The translations under genes and the position numbers were made by a program. DNA of 64,000 nt from NCBI GenBank assembly GCA_039000515.1, contig JBCFYV010000001.1, positions 50,947,894 through 51,011,893 of the forward strand. The letters run 5' to 3'. Positions 34,119-45,300 of the stretch are shown here, in pieces. Position 1 is the stretch's first letter; each line of letters starts with the position of its first letter. Below the pieces are notes generated by a model. The model did not search any database. It had not been told where the DNA came from and saw only the letters and a list, made by a program, of their open reading frames with translations. The DNA is from Timema cristinae (lineage: Eukaryota > Arthropoda > Insecta > Phasmatodea > Timematidae).

Positions 34119-34292
34119 TAGGCCAAATGACTTTAGGCCAACTGCCTTTTAGGCCAACTGACTTTAGGCCAAACGCCTTTTAGGCCAAACGCTTTTTAGG
34201 CCAAATGCCTTTAGGCCAAACGCCTTTTAGGCCAAATGACTTTTGGTTTCATTTTTAGGCCAAATGCCTTTTAGGCCAACTGCCGCGTCCCC
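34119..34292. repeat. GGCCAAATGCCTTTTA tandem array, right terminus
   Basis: About 9-10 units in one orientation, ending AACTGCCGCGTCCCC next to the 9-bp duplication. Variants include GACTTT, GCTTTT and GCCAACTG. Confidence 0.85.
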
Positions 34293-34301
34293 AATCGAAA
34301 G

Positions 34302-35100
34302 ACTGAAGTAATATAAGAAACCAAAGTTTAAACTTGTTTGAAACATCAATTAACAACACTTTTCTTTAAATTTCAGCAATTACTTTTGTGTTTCAAGTGT
34401 CTACCGCTAATAGCGTGGTAAATACCTACGCAGTAGAATAACCTAGATATAATGAGTACTCGCAGTATGCCATTGTGGGGGTATGACGTCAGAGCATACA
34501 ATGTATTCTTATGGAGAAAATGGAATTTAAAAAATTAATAAAGTCTATTTGTACTATTAAATAAATTATAAATCAACCATTTATGAAATCAGAATAGCTT
34601 TAACTTCACAAAAAATAAGAGGAAAGTTTTGTAAAATTGTACAACTCTTAGTAATCTCTGATAAAAAAAATCGTAAGCTTTGGCGGGAATTCAAATTAAA
34701 GAAACCTTAAAAATTAACGTTTAGGCAATATAAAGTGACAATTTATATTACCTAAACATTAGCTATTATTAGATATATTATTTACTATTATAATATTAGT
34801 TTTTTTATATATAATATAATTAAATATATAACTATATGTTAAATATATATACCGATATTTTATATATACCAATATTATATATAGGATAGATATACCTATA
34901 TTATGTGTATAACATATATTTACTTATATTATGTATATATAATATATATATCATATAATAAATATTTTAAAATATGATTGTATTTATTATTATAACTTTT
35001 TATGATAAAATGATATATATTATATAATTTTTAATAACATTGATAGCTTTTATTTTTTATTAAAAAATTATTAAAAATAAGCACACTTGAAACATTATGA
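34302..35100. other. Very AT-rich block
   Basis: Between about 34790 and 35060 the sequence is nearly pure A/T with cryptic TATATA repeats. No gene. Confidence 0.6.
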
Positions 35101-35107
35101 AAAAATA

Positions 35108-35345
35108 TCCGCTTCGGTGGCCGCATGGTCTCAGGCATCACTCTCGCTATAAACTAGAATGTCGATGACAGAAAGATTTGGGTTGAGTTAGAATCCTAGT
35201 TGGGTGTACAGAGGGTGGTTTTCCACTCTCTCCACGCAAATGTGGGTACACTTACTCTAAATTTATTTTTCTTCATCTCTAACTCATTACCTTAATTAGT
35301 ACATATATGTATAACCTTAACAGGTGGTAAGATGTGGTGCTAAAT
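35108..35345 (+). mobile_element. SINE group A, full length
   Basis: Head TTCGGTGGCCGCATGGTCTC, body CCACGCAAATGTGGGTACAC, tail GTATAACCTTAACAGGTGGT then AAGATGTGGTGCTAAAT. Confidence 0.75.
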
Positions 35346-35730
35346 ATATTTTTGCTTATTAATTAAATCTAAAGATTTATTATATTATTTTGGTCCACTC
35401 ATTATTCACAGAGTAGCTTAATTTGTTACGAAATATTTAGAAAACCAGTTAGAATTTGATGAAGCATCAAAGAAAAATAGCTCATAAGAAATTAAAAGAT
35501 AAATATAAAATAACACATAAATAAAACAAATTAAGTTGCAGACCAATATTATCATAAAGTTAAGCTTTGAAGTAAACAAAGCAAAAGCCAGTACATCGTC
35601 AAAATGGCGGCCAAACTTCTTTTTTCTTTCTTGTTTGTTTGGATATTAGCACCGCCATAAGACGGAACGGCTAGCGAGTACTCTTCTAGGAACGCATCGA
35701 GGTTACTCTACAACGCAGGATGCCTATACA

Positions 35731-36449
35731 CAGGGGCGTCGCACTATATTTTTGGGGGGAGAGGTAGGGAGGAGGAGACGGTGACTTTTCCAACCATAGG
35801 CATTTTGAAACGAAAAAAAAATCTCTAGTGACTAGGTGACAAGGATGTGGGGCATACAATATCCCTAAGTTAACAGGAGGGTCGGGGGTTCCTCAATCAG
35901 GAAAATTGTAGAATTTGACGCGATGATTGGGCCTTGATTCGAGGCTTTAGGCAACGGTATTTTTAAAGTTATTAGTGATGTATTTTTAAAGTTACAAGTG
36001 TTATTTGCTTTGACATTCACTATTATCGCATGTAGGAAAACTAACACGTTTCGACTCGTAAAAACTTAAGGCTTTTTCATATGATTCGCTTAAAACTGTA
36101 CCTAACTTCTTTTATGGCTACTAGTATCTGGTAGGCTAGTAGAAGTAACCTTTAAACTAGTAGTCAGTAACAACGGCGCTACTAGCCAACGTGATTAACT
36201 AAGCTATCTATATAATCTACTACAAAAGGGGAACTTAATAAGAGAAGGGATTGGCAGTTGGGTAGTTTAAAGTGCGTCTGTACAAGTTTGTGCTAAATAA
36301 CTTTCACAATCGAAATTAATGTGGTTTCCCCAACTCAAGATCTCAACCCTCCACAAAATTCCCAACTTTCAAGTTTTTTTTATCAACATAGGGGGGGAGA
36401 TGTTTCACACCCTTTTAACCCATTCCCTCCCCCCAAGGCGACGCTCATG
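35731..36449. mobile_element. Probable non-autonomous hAT element (719 bp)
   Basis: Ends CAGGGGCGTCGCAC at 35731 and, in reverse complement, CATGAGCGTCGCC at 36449, each followed inward by a G-rich or C-rich run (TTGGGGGGAGAGG / CCCTCCCCCCAAGG). Flanking 8-mers (CCTATACA, ACGCAATA) do not match, so the call rests on the ends only. Confidence 0.45.
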
Positions 36450-36560
36450 ACGCAATAGTAAATATTAGTATTGTGAAGAGAGAATGTAAATAAAATTTAC
36501 CTGTTGTTATTTTAATAAGTGAAGATTCTACTCGAATTTGACCTAGCATCTAGACTGTAG

Positions 36561-36853
36561 GTGACCTGGTGGTCCAGGGGCAAGGTGTCGGACTTCTGTG
36601 CTGAGGTTCGGGGTTCAATCTTCGGTCCCGGCACAGATTTATCTGATTAACAAACCCTTCCTTCACCTCTGACAGGACATCTTGTGAATGTGTGGAATGC
36701 CAGGCCTCCACCGTGGTTCGGATTCCACGTTAAACTGTAGGTCCTCCATTTCATCTCACAATCACCCTACCATTACACATTAGCGTAAGTGCGTATAACC
36801 TGAACGGGTAGTAAGATGCGGTGCTAATAATAATAATAATAATAATAATAATA
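36561..36853 (+). mobile_element. SINE group B, full length
   Basis: Same head, body and tail as 28278-28553, ending in a longer (AAT)n run. Only scattered substitutions separate the copies. Confidence 0.85.
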
Positions 36854-36954
36854 TAGACTGTATTTATATACGTAAAGATAAGCTAAGCTATGAAATCTTA
36901 AAATGTTCCTCCAAAGTCCAAAGTTCAGGGATTAGAAGGTTCTCCCCCTTTGAC

Positions 36955-37232
36955 AAGAGTTGGCTCTAAGGTCACGACCCGGAGACCAAACAACAATATT
37001 CGCAGTGGAACAGCCCCAGATCTCCAAGACCGAATTTCCGTGTTTGTGCTCGTGGAAGGTTACCCTGACCTCTCTTCGTCTTTCAATGACGTTCTGTAGC
37101 TTCTGAAGCACGAATGCCACTCAAAACACACCGGACGGTTCGTAGCCACATTGCCGTGAACATGATGCATCATTTGGAAGGTATCCGTCCCAGATTTTCT
37201 AAGTAAGACGCAGAATTTGATGTTGACTCAAT
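36955..37232 (-). pseudogene. mariner/SETMAR-type transposase helix-turn-helix relic
   Basis: The minus strand reads NIKFCVLLRKSGTDTFQMM, HHVHGNVATNRPVCFEWHSC and FRSYRTSLKDEERSG, a TAA stop, then PSTSTNTEI. This is the N-terminal DNA-binding region of mariner transposases (IKFCxKLGKS...FEWxxRF..GRxSxEDDxRSGRPSTS). The catalytic DDD domain is not present downstream. A dead fragment. Confidence 0.75.
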
Positions 37233-37554
37233 GCTCAGTTTACGGTCCATAATATATTCGCAAATGCGTGCACGTTATCAGATAAACGTGTGCAACACAG
37301 CCGCTGGTCTACACAGCATGGTACTTGTCCTACTGACAGATCAAGGTCACCAACGCACGCAGACCTAGAGTCCACGCTGTTTACATTTGACAGAATTAGT
37401 TTTGAAACCTTTTGATACCCCCTTATACTAGGGAGTATAGAGGTGACGATTTCCCGCAACTCTCCACACTGAATTTATATGAGCGAGTGAATAAGAACCT
37501 ACCAATATAGCCGAGGAGGTTTTTTTCCACATAATTTCCATTTTTTTTACAAGC

Positions 37555-37700
37555 CACATTCAACATGAAACCGATGGCCAAAGGAAGTTGTGCTACGGAT
37601 TTTATCGCTCAAGAAAAATTCGTCAACTTTGGTTGGATTTGAACCCACAAACATCGGGTCCTGAGGCGAATACTTTACCTCAAGACCACCGAGTTCTACA
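37555..37700 (-). mobile_element. tRNA-headed SINE-like fragment (group D)
   Basis: The minus strand has the A-box-like TGGTCTTGAGGTAAAG and B box GTGGGTTCAAATCC, followed by AAAGTTGACGAATTTTTC and a body with no other copy seen here. Confidence 0.5.
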
Positions 37701-37884
37701 ATCTAAAAAGAGTAAATAGTAATATCAATCTTGACAGCAACAAAATATCATGTTTGTATTTCTTACATTTCTTCCTACCAGAATCTTACTATAGGTATTG
37801 TCTTAGGTTAAGCTAGTTTGTTAGTCAAGCCCTGATGTATTTGATAGTAAGTGTGCGTTAAATATTAGAATTGAAACATGTGTA

Positions 37885-38119
37885 CAGTAGCCTCGTGGCT
37901 TCTTTGGTGCTGACTGACATCTAACAGCTGACTTCTGACAATCAACATTTAGGTATATACCTAAATTCTGACTGTCAGAAGTTACAGCTGCTAAACACAT
38001 GTTTTTGCAGATCATAGGATTCGGCATAGGGATACATAATTTGGTCTAGTAACTTTTCAAAGCCGTCAGAAGTCAGCTGTGAGCTGTCAGTCAGCACCAA
38101 AGAAGCCATGGGGCTACTG
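37885..38119. mobile_element. 235-bp MITE with about 55-bp inverted ends and TA duplication
   Basis: The left end CAGTAGCCTCGTGGCTTCTT, continuing through GGTGCTGACTGAC to about 37940, is matched in inverted form by the right end to 38119, with about five mismatches. TA flanks both ends (37883-37884 and 38120-38121), as in Tc1/mariner-type MITEs. A second short inversion (ATTTAGGTATATACCTAAAT) lies in the loop. Confidence 0.75.
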
Positions 38120-38121
38120 TA

Positions 38122-39302
38122 AGTATTTAGATTGTTTAGGAAAGACCTTGGAAGGTTGGCGGGGCAACGTGCGCGTCTTTCACGATGCAGTGTCCGCTCG
38201 ATAAGGTACAGTCCAAACAAGGATGTCGCTCACACACCAACATGCCAGTTACTATTGTTACAGTTACAGTTCTGCTTGTGATTTCTCTTAATTTTATCAT
38301 TTTACGAGAGCAGTCATCTCATCTTAAACATGTGTCAACACCGTATCAACCTCTGAGAATTGTCTTGTAGATTGTTTTAACTTCATACCCCTAGAAACTT
38401 TATTTATTCGCACTTAGAAACTTGTCATGTGAGTTGGTCACACTGATTTATTCACGTGCTTCGTAACGTGACGCGAAATTGAAAGTCAAGTAAAATAACA
38501 TTTGTGACGGCGCATATTGCCAAACATTATTTGTATTTAATTTTTACATTCTTTTACATGTATAAGTGATAATCTTTTGTAATTAAATCGTGTAGCTTTA
38601 TTTAATTATCAGTTTCTACTTGAATTTATTCGTAAGTAGACATTTGAAAGCTATAATGGAAAAGTACATTTGATCCACAAGTGTGCTGAGTTTATAGTAT
38701 ACAAATTTCATTTAAATTAAATAGTAGGATAGATTATAGTTCATTTTAAAAGAAAATACGGCTCTAGTGACATGAAAGGGCTCTAACAGATCTATTGGTT
38801 AGATGGTATGTTAATTTGTAGGCCTCTAGATTAGTAGCTATAAATATATAAACACTTTTAAATTATTTCTTATGGGCTCTAAGAAAATAACATTTAATTA
38901 GCAACTGTTATTATGTAAATTGTTAATGAACTAAATCCCACTATTGAAGGGAAATAAACTTGTTAAATTCGGTAAAAAATAATAATTCTTGGTTAAAGAG
39001 CCATTTCTGAAACTGAACAAAAACTAGTATAATACATAGTACTGTATTTGGGTTTGATAAGGGTATTAAATAGTCTAGTGTGTCTTTTTATAGAAAACTG
39101 TAAAAATAGCGCTAAATTAAAATACTTTAATTTCTAATATACCTAGGGCCTATTTCAAAACATTCATTTTATACACTCCAAATTGATAGTGAGAGTTGGT
39201 GCTATAAAACATTTATTTGGCTTCTTTCAAATTCTCATCATTTTTACTAGGTTACATTATCAAAACCTGCTACACTGTTATTTGTTCACAGCAATACTCA
39301 AG
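38122..39302. other. No gene recognised
   Basis: AT-rich. Short open frames here match no family I recognise and lack splice or codon support. Confidence 0.5.
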
Positions 39303-39706
39303 GGCTTTATCCGAATAGTCTACCTTTGTGGTGTCGCCTTGACTCATGCCCTTGATAGCTGCATTAGCAATCACGTGACCAAATGTAGAGCTGTCCGAAT
39401 AGTCGTGAACGATACCTATGCAGTTTTCTCGAGGTCTTGGTCACCATGTATATGAAGGCTACCAGCCGTGGGGTGTTCTCGCAGTGTCGGTTGCGGTGTT
39501 TGACTGGCAATTGTTTAAGTATTATCATTTTGTCTGCTAGAGCACTGACTTACGTTTTCTGCCATTTTAAATAAGATTGTTGCCATTCGAATAGTTTGAT
39601 GAAGTGTTCGCTATGAACAGCGTGAGAAGTGTAAAATCATCAAGAATGCATCAAGTCTAAATCTCAAGGGCCCGACTAGGGAGCTTTAGACTATTCGAAT
39701 ACAGCC
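39303..39706. mobile_element. Possible 404-bp MITE
   Basis: Inverted ends GGCTTTATCCGAATAGTCTA and (reverse complement of the right end) GGCTGTATTCGAATAGTCTA, with 18 of 20 bases alike. Target duplication not resolved. Confidence 0.5.
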
Positions 39707-39855
39707 TTAGATGCCAATTATTGTTTGTGTTTCTTCCACAATTGAAATTATTATTTTTATTTGTATTTAGGCCAGTACCTTAGGTACTTGAAATTCTTTA
39801 TTAACCAGGTCTGATTAATGAATTAACGCCAACCAGGCCATACTTTAAAGGCCTT

Positions 39856-40106
39856 CCAGCTTCATTGGCTGAATGGTTTAAGGCACTACTCTTGCATTAT
39901 AAGCCTATTAGACAGCTGAAAACGGCGAGATAGGGGTTATATACCCATCGGGTGCACTGAGGGTAGTTTTTACCTAAATTGCTTTCCACTCTTCCCCATA
40001 AAATGTGGGTACAATTCCTCTTAATTAAACCTTTCCTAAGCCCTAACACATTAGTGTAATTAGTACATCTGTATCCCGAATGGGCGGTAAGACGTGGTGC
40101 TAAAAA
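39856..40106 (+). mobile_element. SINE group A, full length but divergent
   Basis: Head TTCATTGGCTGAATGGTTTA, body AAAATGTGGGTACAATTCC, tail GTATCCCGAATGGGCGGTAA then GACGTGGTGCTAAA. Confidence 0.7.
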
Positions 40107-40432
40107 AATAATTAAAATACATCCTAATAGCTACAAAAGAAATACAGAAACTAAAATCAGAACTAAGCCAAAGGTAACACTTAAAAAACTAAGGACAATA
40201 AACTTGTTCAAGAAGACCAGAGAAATGTTGAGTAAAAATGTATGACGTATACTACTCAAGCGACCCCTAAATGGACTAATCCAGTTCTGAACACAAAAAA
40301 CTCTTTATTATTATTGAGATAGGTGAAGTGCGCAAATTTCTCAAGTCCAGCTCACTTAGGTTCTACCATACAATATATTTTTCCTTTTAATTTACTATAT
40401 TTAACTCTCATTTTCTGAAATGACTGATTATA

Positions 40433-40622
40433 TTGGCGCACAAATCAAACTAAGCTAACTCTAGAACAGACACACCACTCATGCACCTAACCATTAATTC
40501 ATCTTTGTATAAGAACCAATTTTACCAACAATTCATGTTTCAGCTATGTTGGCGGTTGAACTTGTGACCCATAGCTCAGTAGGCAGACACACTCAAACCG
40601 AGATAAGGTGCGAGACTACAGG
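40433..40622 (-). mobile_element. SINE group C, divergent
   Basis: Aligns over its length with 30727-30925 (CTCTAGAACAGACACA, TTAATTCATCTTTGT, CCCATAGCTCAGTAGGCAG) but with a decayed head. Confidence 0.55.
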
Positions 40623-41159
40623 AACTAAAACTATTCATTTCAATTCCCTCTTACTAACCACCATGTGCTAGATCTGAGACGATGCTGCCAAAACTAGTAA
40701 ACTGATAGTTTCTGTCCTTTAAGAGCGTTCATCATAGCAGGCCCAATTCAGCTCCCGGCTCGCACTAGGTATGGGAGTAAAAGTGACGAGAAGACTGAGA
40801 TTTGCCAGGAATGTTTTCACTGAATTACTCAGAAATTTTCCATGGGGACGATGGGGGACAAAGAGACAAAGATTTTTGTTAGTACCTCCAATATGTCCCT
40901 ATTATGACAAAATGAAGATTTGTGCACAGTGCTTATCTTTGAAGCCGTTCTAAACTGGTAAAAAAACGTCTATTTCAATCTTGTTTTCATCCAGATCTCA
41001 TTTAATATTTCAACAATGTTCAGTATTAGGGACTTCTATTAACTATTTATCTCCATCAATGTTTGGTCAGAAATGATCCTCGTGCAAATGTACAATTTCC
41101 TGCCAACTGCATCACAAAGTTGATTGGCGTGTAATTCACGCTCTTAATGTTTTGTATTT

Positions 41160-41600
41160 GCTTGGGGGGGAGAGGAAAACCACCCTCAGAATCGCCCCAT
41201 CATTGGCGTTCCAGTGGATTGCTAGAACGACGCCTTGGACCCTTCGAGCCCAGAAGCGAGACAGGAGTGCTGATCCTATTATGAGTCAACATCCCCTTGC
41301 TTGTACAGACACTGTATGCTCATGAGATGAGATGTATAGTCATACATCTACCATTTCCCTCCCACAATACACTGCTTGTCAAAGTACACTCTTCTTTGGT
41401 TCTTTTCTTCTTTTTTTGTGTGTGCACTGCCTCATTGTACACCTGTTTGGGCTATCCACACATTTACACTAAATTGGGTAGAGTTGAGGAAGGTAGAAAT
41501 TAGGTGGAAATGTATTCACATTTGTATGAAGGAAGGGAAACCATTTAGAAAAAATCACCCTCATTACACCCAACTGGTACTCTAACCTCGACAACTTGAC
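41160..41600 (-). mobile_element. Two partial group A SINE fragments
   Basis: Fragments at about 41160-41260 (GAGGAAAACCACCCTCAG...) and 41470-41600 (GGAAACCATTTAGAAAAAAT and a degraded head) are minus-strand group A bodies and heads. A T-rich stretch lies between. Confidence 0.5.
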
Positions 41601-41873
41601 AATTGACGTTGACTGTCTAACTTATAAAGGGTATAACTTGTTATCACTTATTCAAAGAGGAGGTTCTGGTCAACCATATCATTATAATACCAGGTATTTA
41701 GGAGGTCCAACTTTTGGTGAACAACACAGCCCAACTCTGGTATTACAAACTTAATATTCATTTGGTCTTCAATAAATGCTCAAGTGTGTCTATAACAGGA
41801 TGTTGGAGTCATATAAAGACGTCCTCAGAGTGAATCAGAGCTTTAAATCACTTTGAGGCCAAGGTCCAATGGA

Positions 41874-42748
41874 TAATTGTGGCTCATCAAGGTCCCAGGG
41901 GTGATTTGCTCTTCATTTGCAACTAGATCAAGGGACAATTGTGGCTCATCAGGTCTCCCAGGGGTGATTTGCTCTCGATTTGCAACTAGATCAAGAGACA
42001 ATTGTGGCTCATCAGGGCTCCCAGGGGTGATTTGCTCTCCATTTGCAACTAGATCAAGGGACAATTGTGGCTCATCAGAGCTCCCAGGGGTGATTTGCTC
42101 TCCATTTGCAACTAGATCAAGGGACAATTGTGGCTCATCAGGGCTCCCAGGGGTGATTTGCTCTCTATTTGCAACTAGATTAAGAGACAATTGTGGCTCA
42201 TCAGGGCTCCCAGGGGTGATTTGCTCTCCATTTGCAACTAGATCAAGGGACAATTGTGGCTCATCAGAGCTCCCAGGGGTGATTTGCTATCCATTTGCAA
42301 CTAGATCAAGAGACAATTGTGGCTCATCAAGGTCCCAGGGGTGATTTGCTCTCCATTTGCAACTAGATCAAGGGACAATTGTGGCTCATCAAGGTCCCAG
42401 GGGTGATTTGCTCTCCATTTGCAACTAGATCAAGGGACAATTGTGGCTCATCAGGGCTCCCAGGGGTGATTTGCTCTCTATTTGCAACTAGATTAAGAGA
42501 CAATTGTGGCTCATCAGGTCTCCCAGGGGTGATTTGCTCTTCATTTGCAACTAGATCAAGAGACAATTGTGGCTCATCAGGGCTCCCAGGGGTGATTTGC
42601 TCTCCATTTGCAACTAGATCAAGAGACAATTGTGGCTCATCAAGGTCCCAGGGGTGATTTGCTCTCCATTTGCAACTAGATTAAGAGACAATTGTGGCTC
42701 ATCAGGGCTCCCAGGGGTGATTTGCTCTCCATTTGCAACTAGATTAAG
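41874..42748. repeat. 63-bp minisatellite, 14 copies
   Basis: Unit GTGGCTCATCAGGGCTCCCA + GGGGTGATTTGCTCTCCATT + TGCAACTAGATCAAGGGACA + ATT. As 63 is a multiple of three, both strands stay open for several units: the plus strand gives repeats of RDNCGSSGLPGVICSPFATRS and the minus strand DEPQLSLDLVANGEQITPGSP (21 residues each). Copies carrying AAGGTCCCA in place of AGGGCTCCCA are 2 bp shorter and break the frames, and no flanking start, splice site or homologous domain is evident. I call it non-coding satellite, with a repetitive peptide gene as the alternative. Confidence 0.85.
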
Positions 42749-43830
42749 TGTTGTTTGTTTTTGTGTGCTCATTGACAAAGTAGTTGTGTCTGAGACCAGT
42801 GTCTGTTGGTTTCTGGAAACTGTTCTGAGAGGGGAAGTGCCGTAAGGCGTCTGCAATGCGGTTTAGTGGCACACATTTTGTGCTGGGTTTGTGTGCTCTT
42901 TCAGTCCAGTGAATATTCTTCATTCAAACAGGGGAAACGAGATAGTCTCTCAGGCTTATCCTCATCTCTCATTTTCTCGACGCCTGGATTGGTGGGTATC
43001 CGGTCTAAATGTCAAATTAATTTAGTCTTTCTTGCCAGTGACAGACAGTTCAAGGTTTGAAATTTTACCCACTGTACTAAGGGTGGTTTCTCTCAAATAG
43101 TTACCCCCCCTCCTCATCCATTCAAATGCAGGAACATTTCATTTAAATTCTACCTTATTCATTCATAGCACATCATTGTAACTTGGATGAGTTATGGGAG
43201 GCAGTGAAAAAACTTCAAAACTTTTTTACTAGGAATGTGGCTTGTGACATTATGGTAATTTTCTAAAAAAAAAAGCTTGTACAGGCCTAGGTGTATTAAA
43301 TTTCATAGTGATATGTTCTTTATTTAATATCAGTTTAAAAAACCTCTTTCAATTACCATTCAAGCTCCCTTAAAATCACTTTTACATAGAGGCATCTATT
43401 GTCCAACATTTTATATTGGCTCTGTCATTTGCGGGGTGGTTCGACCTCGGAACATTTATCTGACATTGAGGATAAAACTTTGTTAAAGATGTTCGCCACA
43501 AAAAAAAAAAAAAAAATCTTCACCAGCCGCAACTGGCTTCAAATATTGTTTCCGAACCAACTCCTGAGAAGCGCTTAAATATTTCTAGGTTAGTCTTCCA
43601 TACAGTTCAAAAGCAAGTGGAATAGTTTAAAATAAAGTTCACTATGAAGGAGGGTAGTTCCAGCCATTGATAATAACATATCCTGTATAGACCCTTAGAG
43701 ATAATTCAAAACATTAGTTTATTTGGGAATGAATGGTCGTGTGGGTTTGATCTATGGTACCGAAACGTCCTCTGAGGTATTAATTGTGTTATGTTTCAAG
43801 TATACCAACTTGTGATTTTATTGGTCGCAG
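42749..43830. other. Region upstream of period coding exon 1
   Basis: Contains a degraded group A SINE body (about 43055-43180) and a poly-A patch at 43500. No E-box (CACGTG) or TATA box that I would assign to period; the true first exon and promoter may lie further upstream. Confidence 0.5.
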
Positions 43831-43840
43831 GTCTTGTGCC

Positions 43841-43923
43841 ATGGAGGAAACAGACACCAGTATGACGACAAAGGTTTCTGACTCTGCATACTCCAACAGC
43901 TGTAACAGCAAGTCTCAGAGAAG
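43841..43923 (+). CDS. per: period, first coding exon
   Basis: The ATG at 43841 opens MEETDTSMTTKVSDSAYSNS followed by CNSKSQR, ending in phase 2 at a GTAACT donor. A TCGCAG acceptor at 43830 suggests a non-coding exon upstream. KVSDSAYSNSC is the conserved N-terminal signature of insect PERIOD, the negative-limb circadian protein that pairs with TIMELESS or CRY, enters the nucleus and represses CLOCK-CYCLE. The start is chosen because the homology begins 11 residues after this Met and no upstream in-frame Met follows the acceptor. Confidence 0.9.
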
Positions 43924-44214
43924 GTAACTAATTACTTTAATGCTCTTCTTTGATAACTAACTATTCAACTTAACCAATATGTTTAGTCTCTAACACTGAG
44001 ATTTTGGCCTTTACATCAGTTGAACATGACTGTTAACTATGGTACAGGCAAAGGAAAGCTACACGTCATTTCACTGATTTATCTTAAGGCCGCACCCTTA
44101 ATGTTCCATTACAGTGTATTTTACCAAAATGTGGTAGTGTCAAACCATGTATAGATTGATAAGTGTGGTTAATTTTCTAACATTATGTTTCTAAAATAAC
44201 AATTTATTTTAGTA

Positions 44215-44405
44215 AAATACCTCCTCCACCTTCCTCTTTCCTTCCCCATTCTTTCTCCTTTATTTGCTTCTATTATTCTCATCTCACTTGCATGCATTCT
44301 TTAATCTCCTCCCAGCTCTATCTTGGCCTCCCTTGCGGTCTTTTTCCATCCTAATTACATGCCCATACCATCTCATTCCTGCTTTCTCTACTCTTTCATG
44401 AAGAT
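44215..44405 (-). mobile_element. LINE relic (reverse transcriptase C-terminus) in period intron
   Basis: The minus strand reads LHERVEKAGMRWYGHVIRME followed by KDRKGGQDRAGRRLKNACK. The (L/M)RWYGHVxRM motif marks the conserved end of many insect non-LTR retrotransposon ORFs. The rest is missing. Confidence 0.7.
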
Positions 44406-44576
44406 AAATAATTGATCAATTATGTAAAAATGCTGTACCAAACACTTCAAAAGCCCCCGTTCTTGGTTTTGTGGAAATAAAATTGCTAATCTTGACAAAC
44501 AGAATACTAAATATAATGTAGGGGATGTGGTATGATTGTGAAGGTGAATACACTATGTTGTTTGTTGTGTTTGCAG

Positions 44577-44657
44577 CAGTGAGAGCTCTAAGTCGCGGCT
44601 TAGCAACTCGAGTGGGAGCAGTGGCTATGGTGATAACCCATCTACCCTCAGCAGCCA
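44577..44657 (+). CDS. per: period, coding exon 2
   Basis: 81 bp, acceptor TTTGCAG, donor GTGAGT, entry phase 2 and exit phase 2. It encodes SSESSKSRLSNSSGSSGYGD then NPSTLSS, matching the Ser/Gly-rich SSKSRLSGS..SGSSGYGGKPST region of insect PERIOD, a casein-kinase-rich N-terminal stretch in the family. The second AG in GCAGCAG would be an alternative acceptor. Confidence 0.9.
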
Positions 44658-45234
44658 GTGAGTGACTTCTTTTAATAGTCGTAGCCAGAACTGGGTGTTT
44701 GCATCAAACACTGCCTGAATCCAATCATGGATTTTTTGTTGTTGTAAATGTCCTCTATTAAAAGACAACTTTTTTTAAAAATAATATATACAATTTAAGT
44801 AGCCTACTTTCATTTATCCTATAATTAAATTCATGCAGTGAAATTTCATTGTGTTTCTTTTAGTGTATCAAAAGTAAGGTTTTTTTAAAAAAAAACATAG
44901 TTTTACTTTTAAAATTCATAATTAAAAAAAAGGTAAGTTTTATTTTGTAAACCACACATATTACAGCGTGTCCAGTGACCTGGAAAACTTGGAAAAGTCA
45001 GGACATTTTAAAATATAGTTTGGCTGAACACACTGTATTATTAACTTGCAACTTAACCAATAATCTACAAATGTTCTACTCAGGTAGCTGACACTTGTAT
45101 TGAATCATCCGATAAATTTTAAACCATTTTAATTCACAATAGATTTAAATAAACATTAGGAATGGGTGACTGCCATTCACAAATATTCTTTTAAATATTT
45201 GTCGGAATGGTCATTTGGATATAGACATCAAAAT

Positions 45235-45300
45235 TGGGATCTGTGGAATACATTGCCAATTCTTTACCACTAAACTATCCAGGCTCATCTTGTGTCCAAA
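45235..45300 (-). mobile_element. tRNA-like SINE head in period intron
   Basis: Minus-strand CTGGATAGTTTAGTGGTAAA resembles an A box; the B box is degraded. Short relic. Confidence 0.4.

Larger units (their letters stand above)
25954..34292. mobile_element. 8.3-kb fold-back/MULE-like element with tandem-repeat termini and 9-bp target duplication
   Basis: The 9-mer AATCGAAAG occurs immediately outside both ends (25945-25953 and 34293-34301). Inside, the left terminus reads GGTACCCGTCATTTGGCC and the right terminus, in reverse complement, GGGGACGCGGCAGTTGGCC; both continue TAAAAGGCATTTGGCC. Each end expands into an array of 15-18-bp GGCCAAATGCCTTTTA units (to about 26200 and from about 34119). 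Tandem-repeat TIRs with 9-bp duplications recall Drosophila FB elements and MULEs. The interior has a THAP-domain relic, a three-copy 160-bp repeat and several later SINE and hAT insertions; no intact transposase is visible. Confidence 0.6.

Noticed and set aside
41843..42856. Long open frames on both strands across the 63-bp repeat
   Set aside because: Explained by a unit length divisible by three. No start context, splice sites or flanking coding sequence support a gene.
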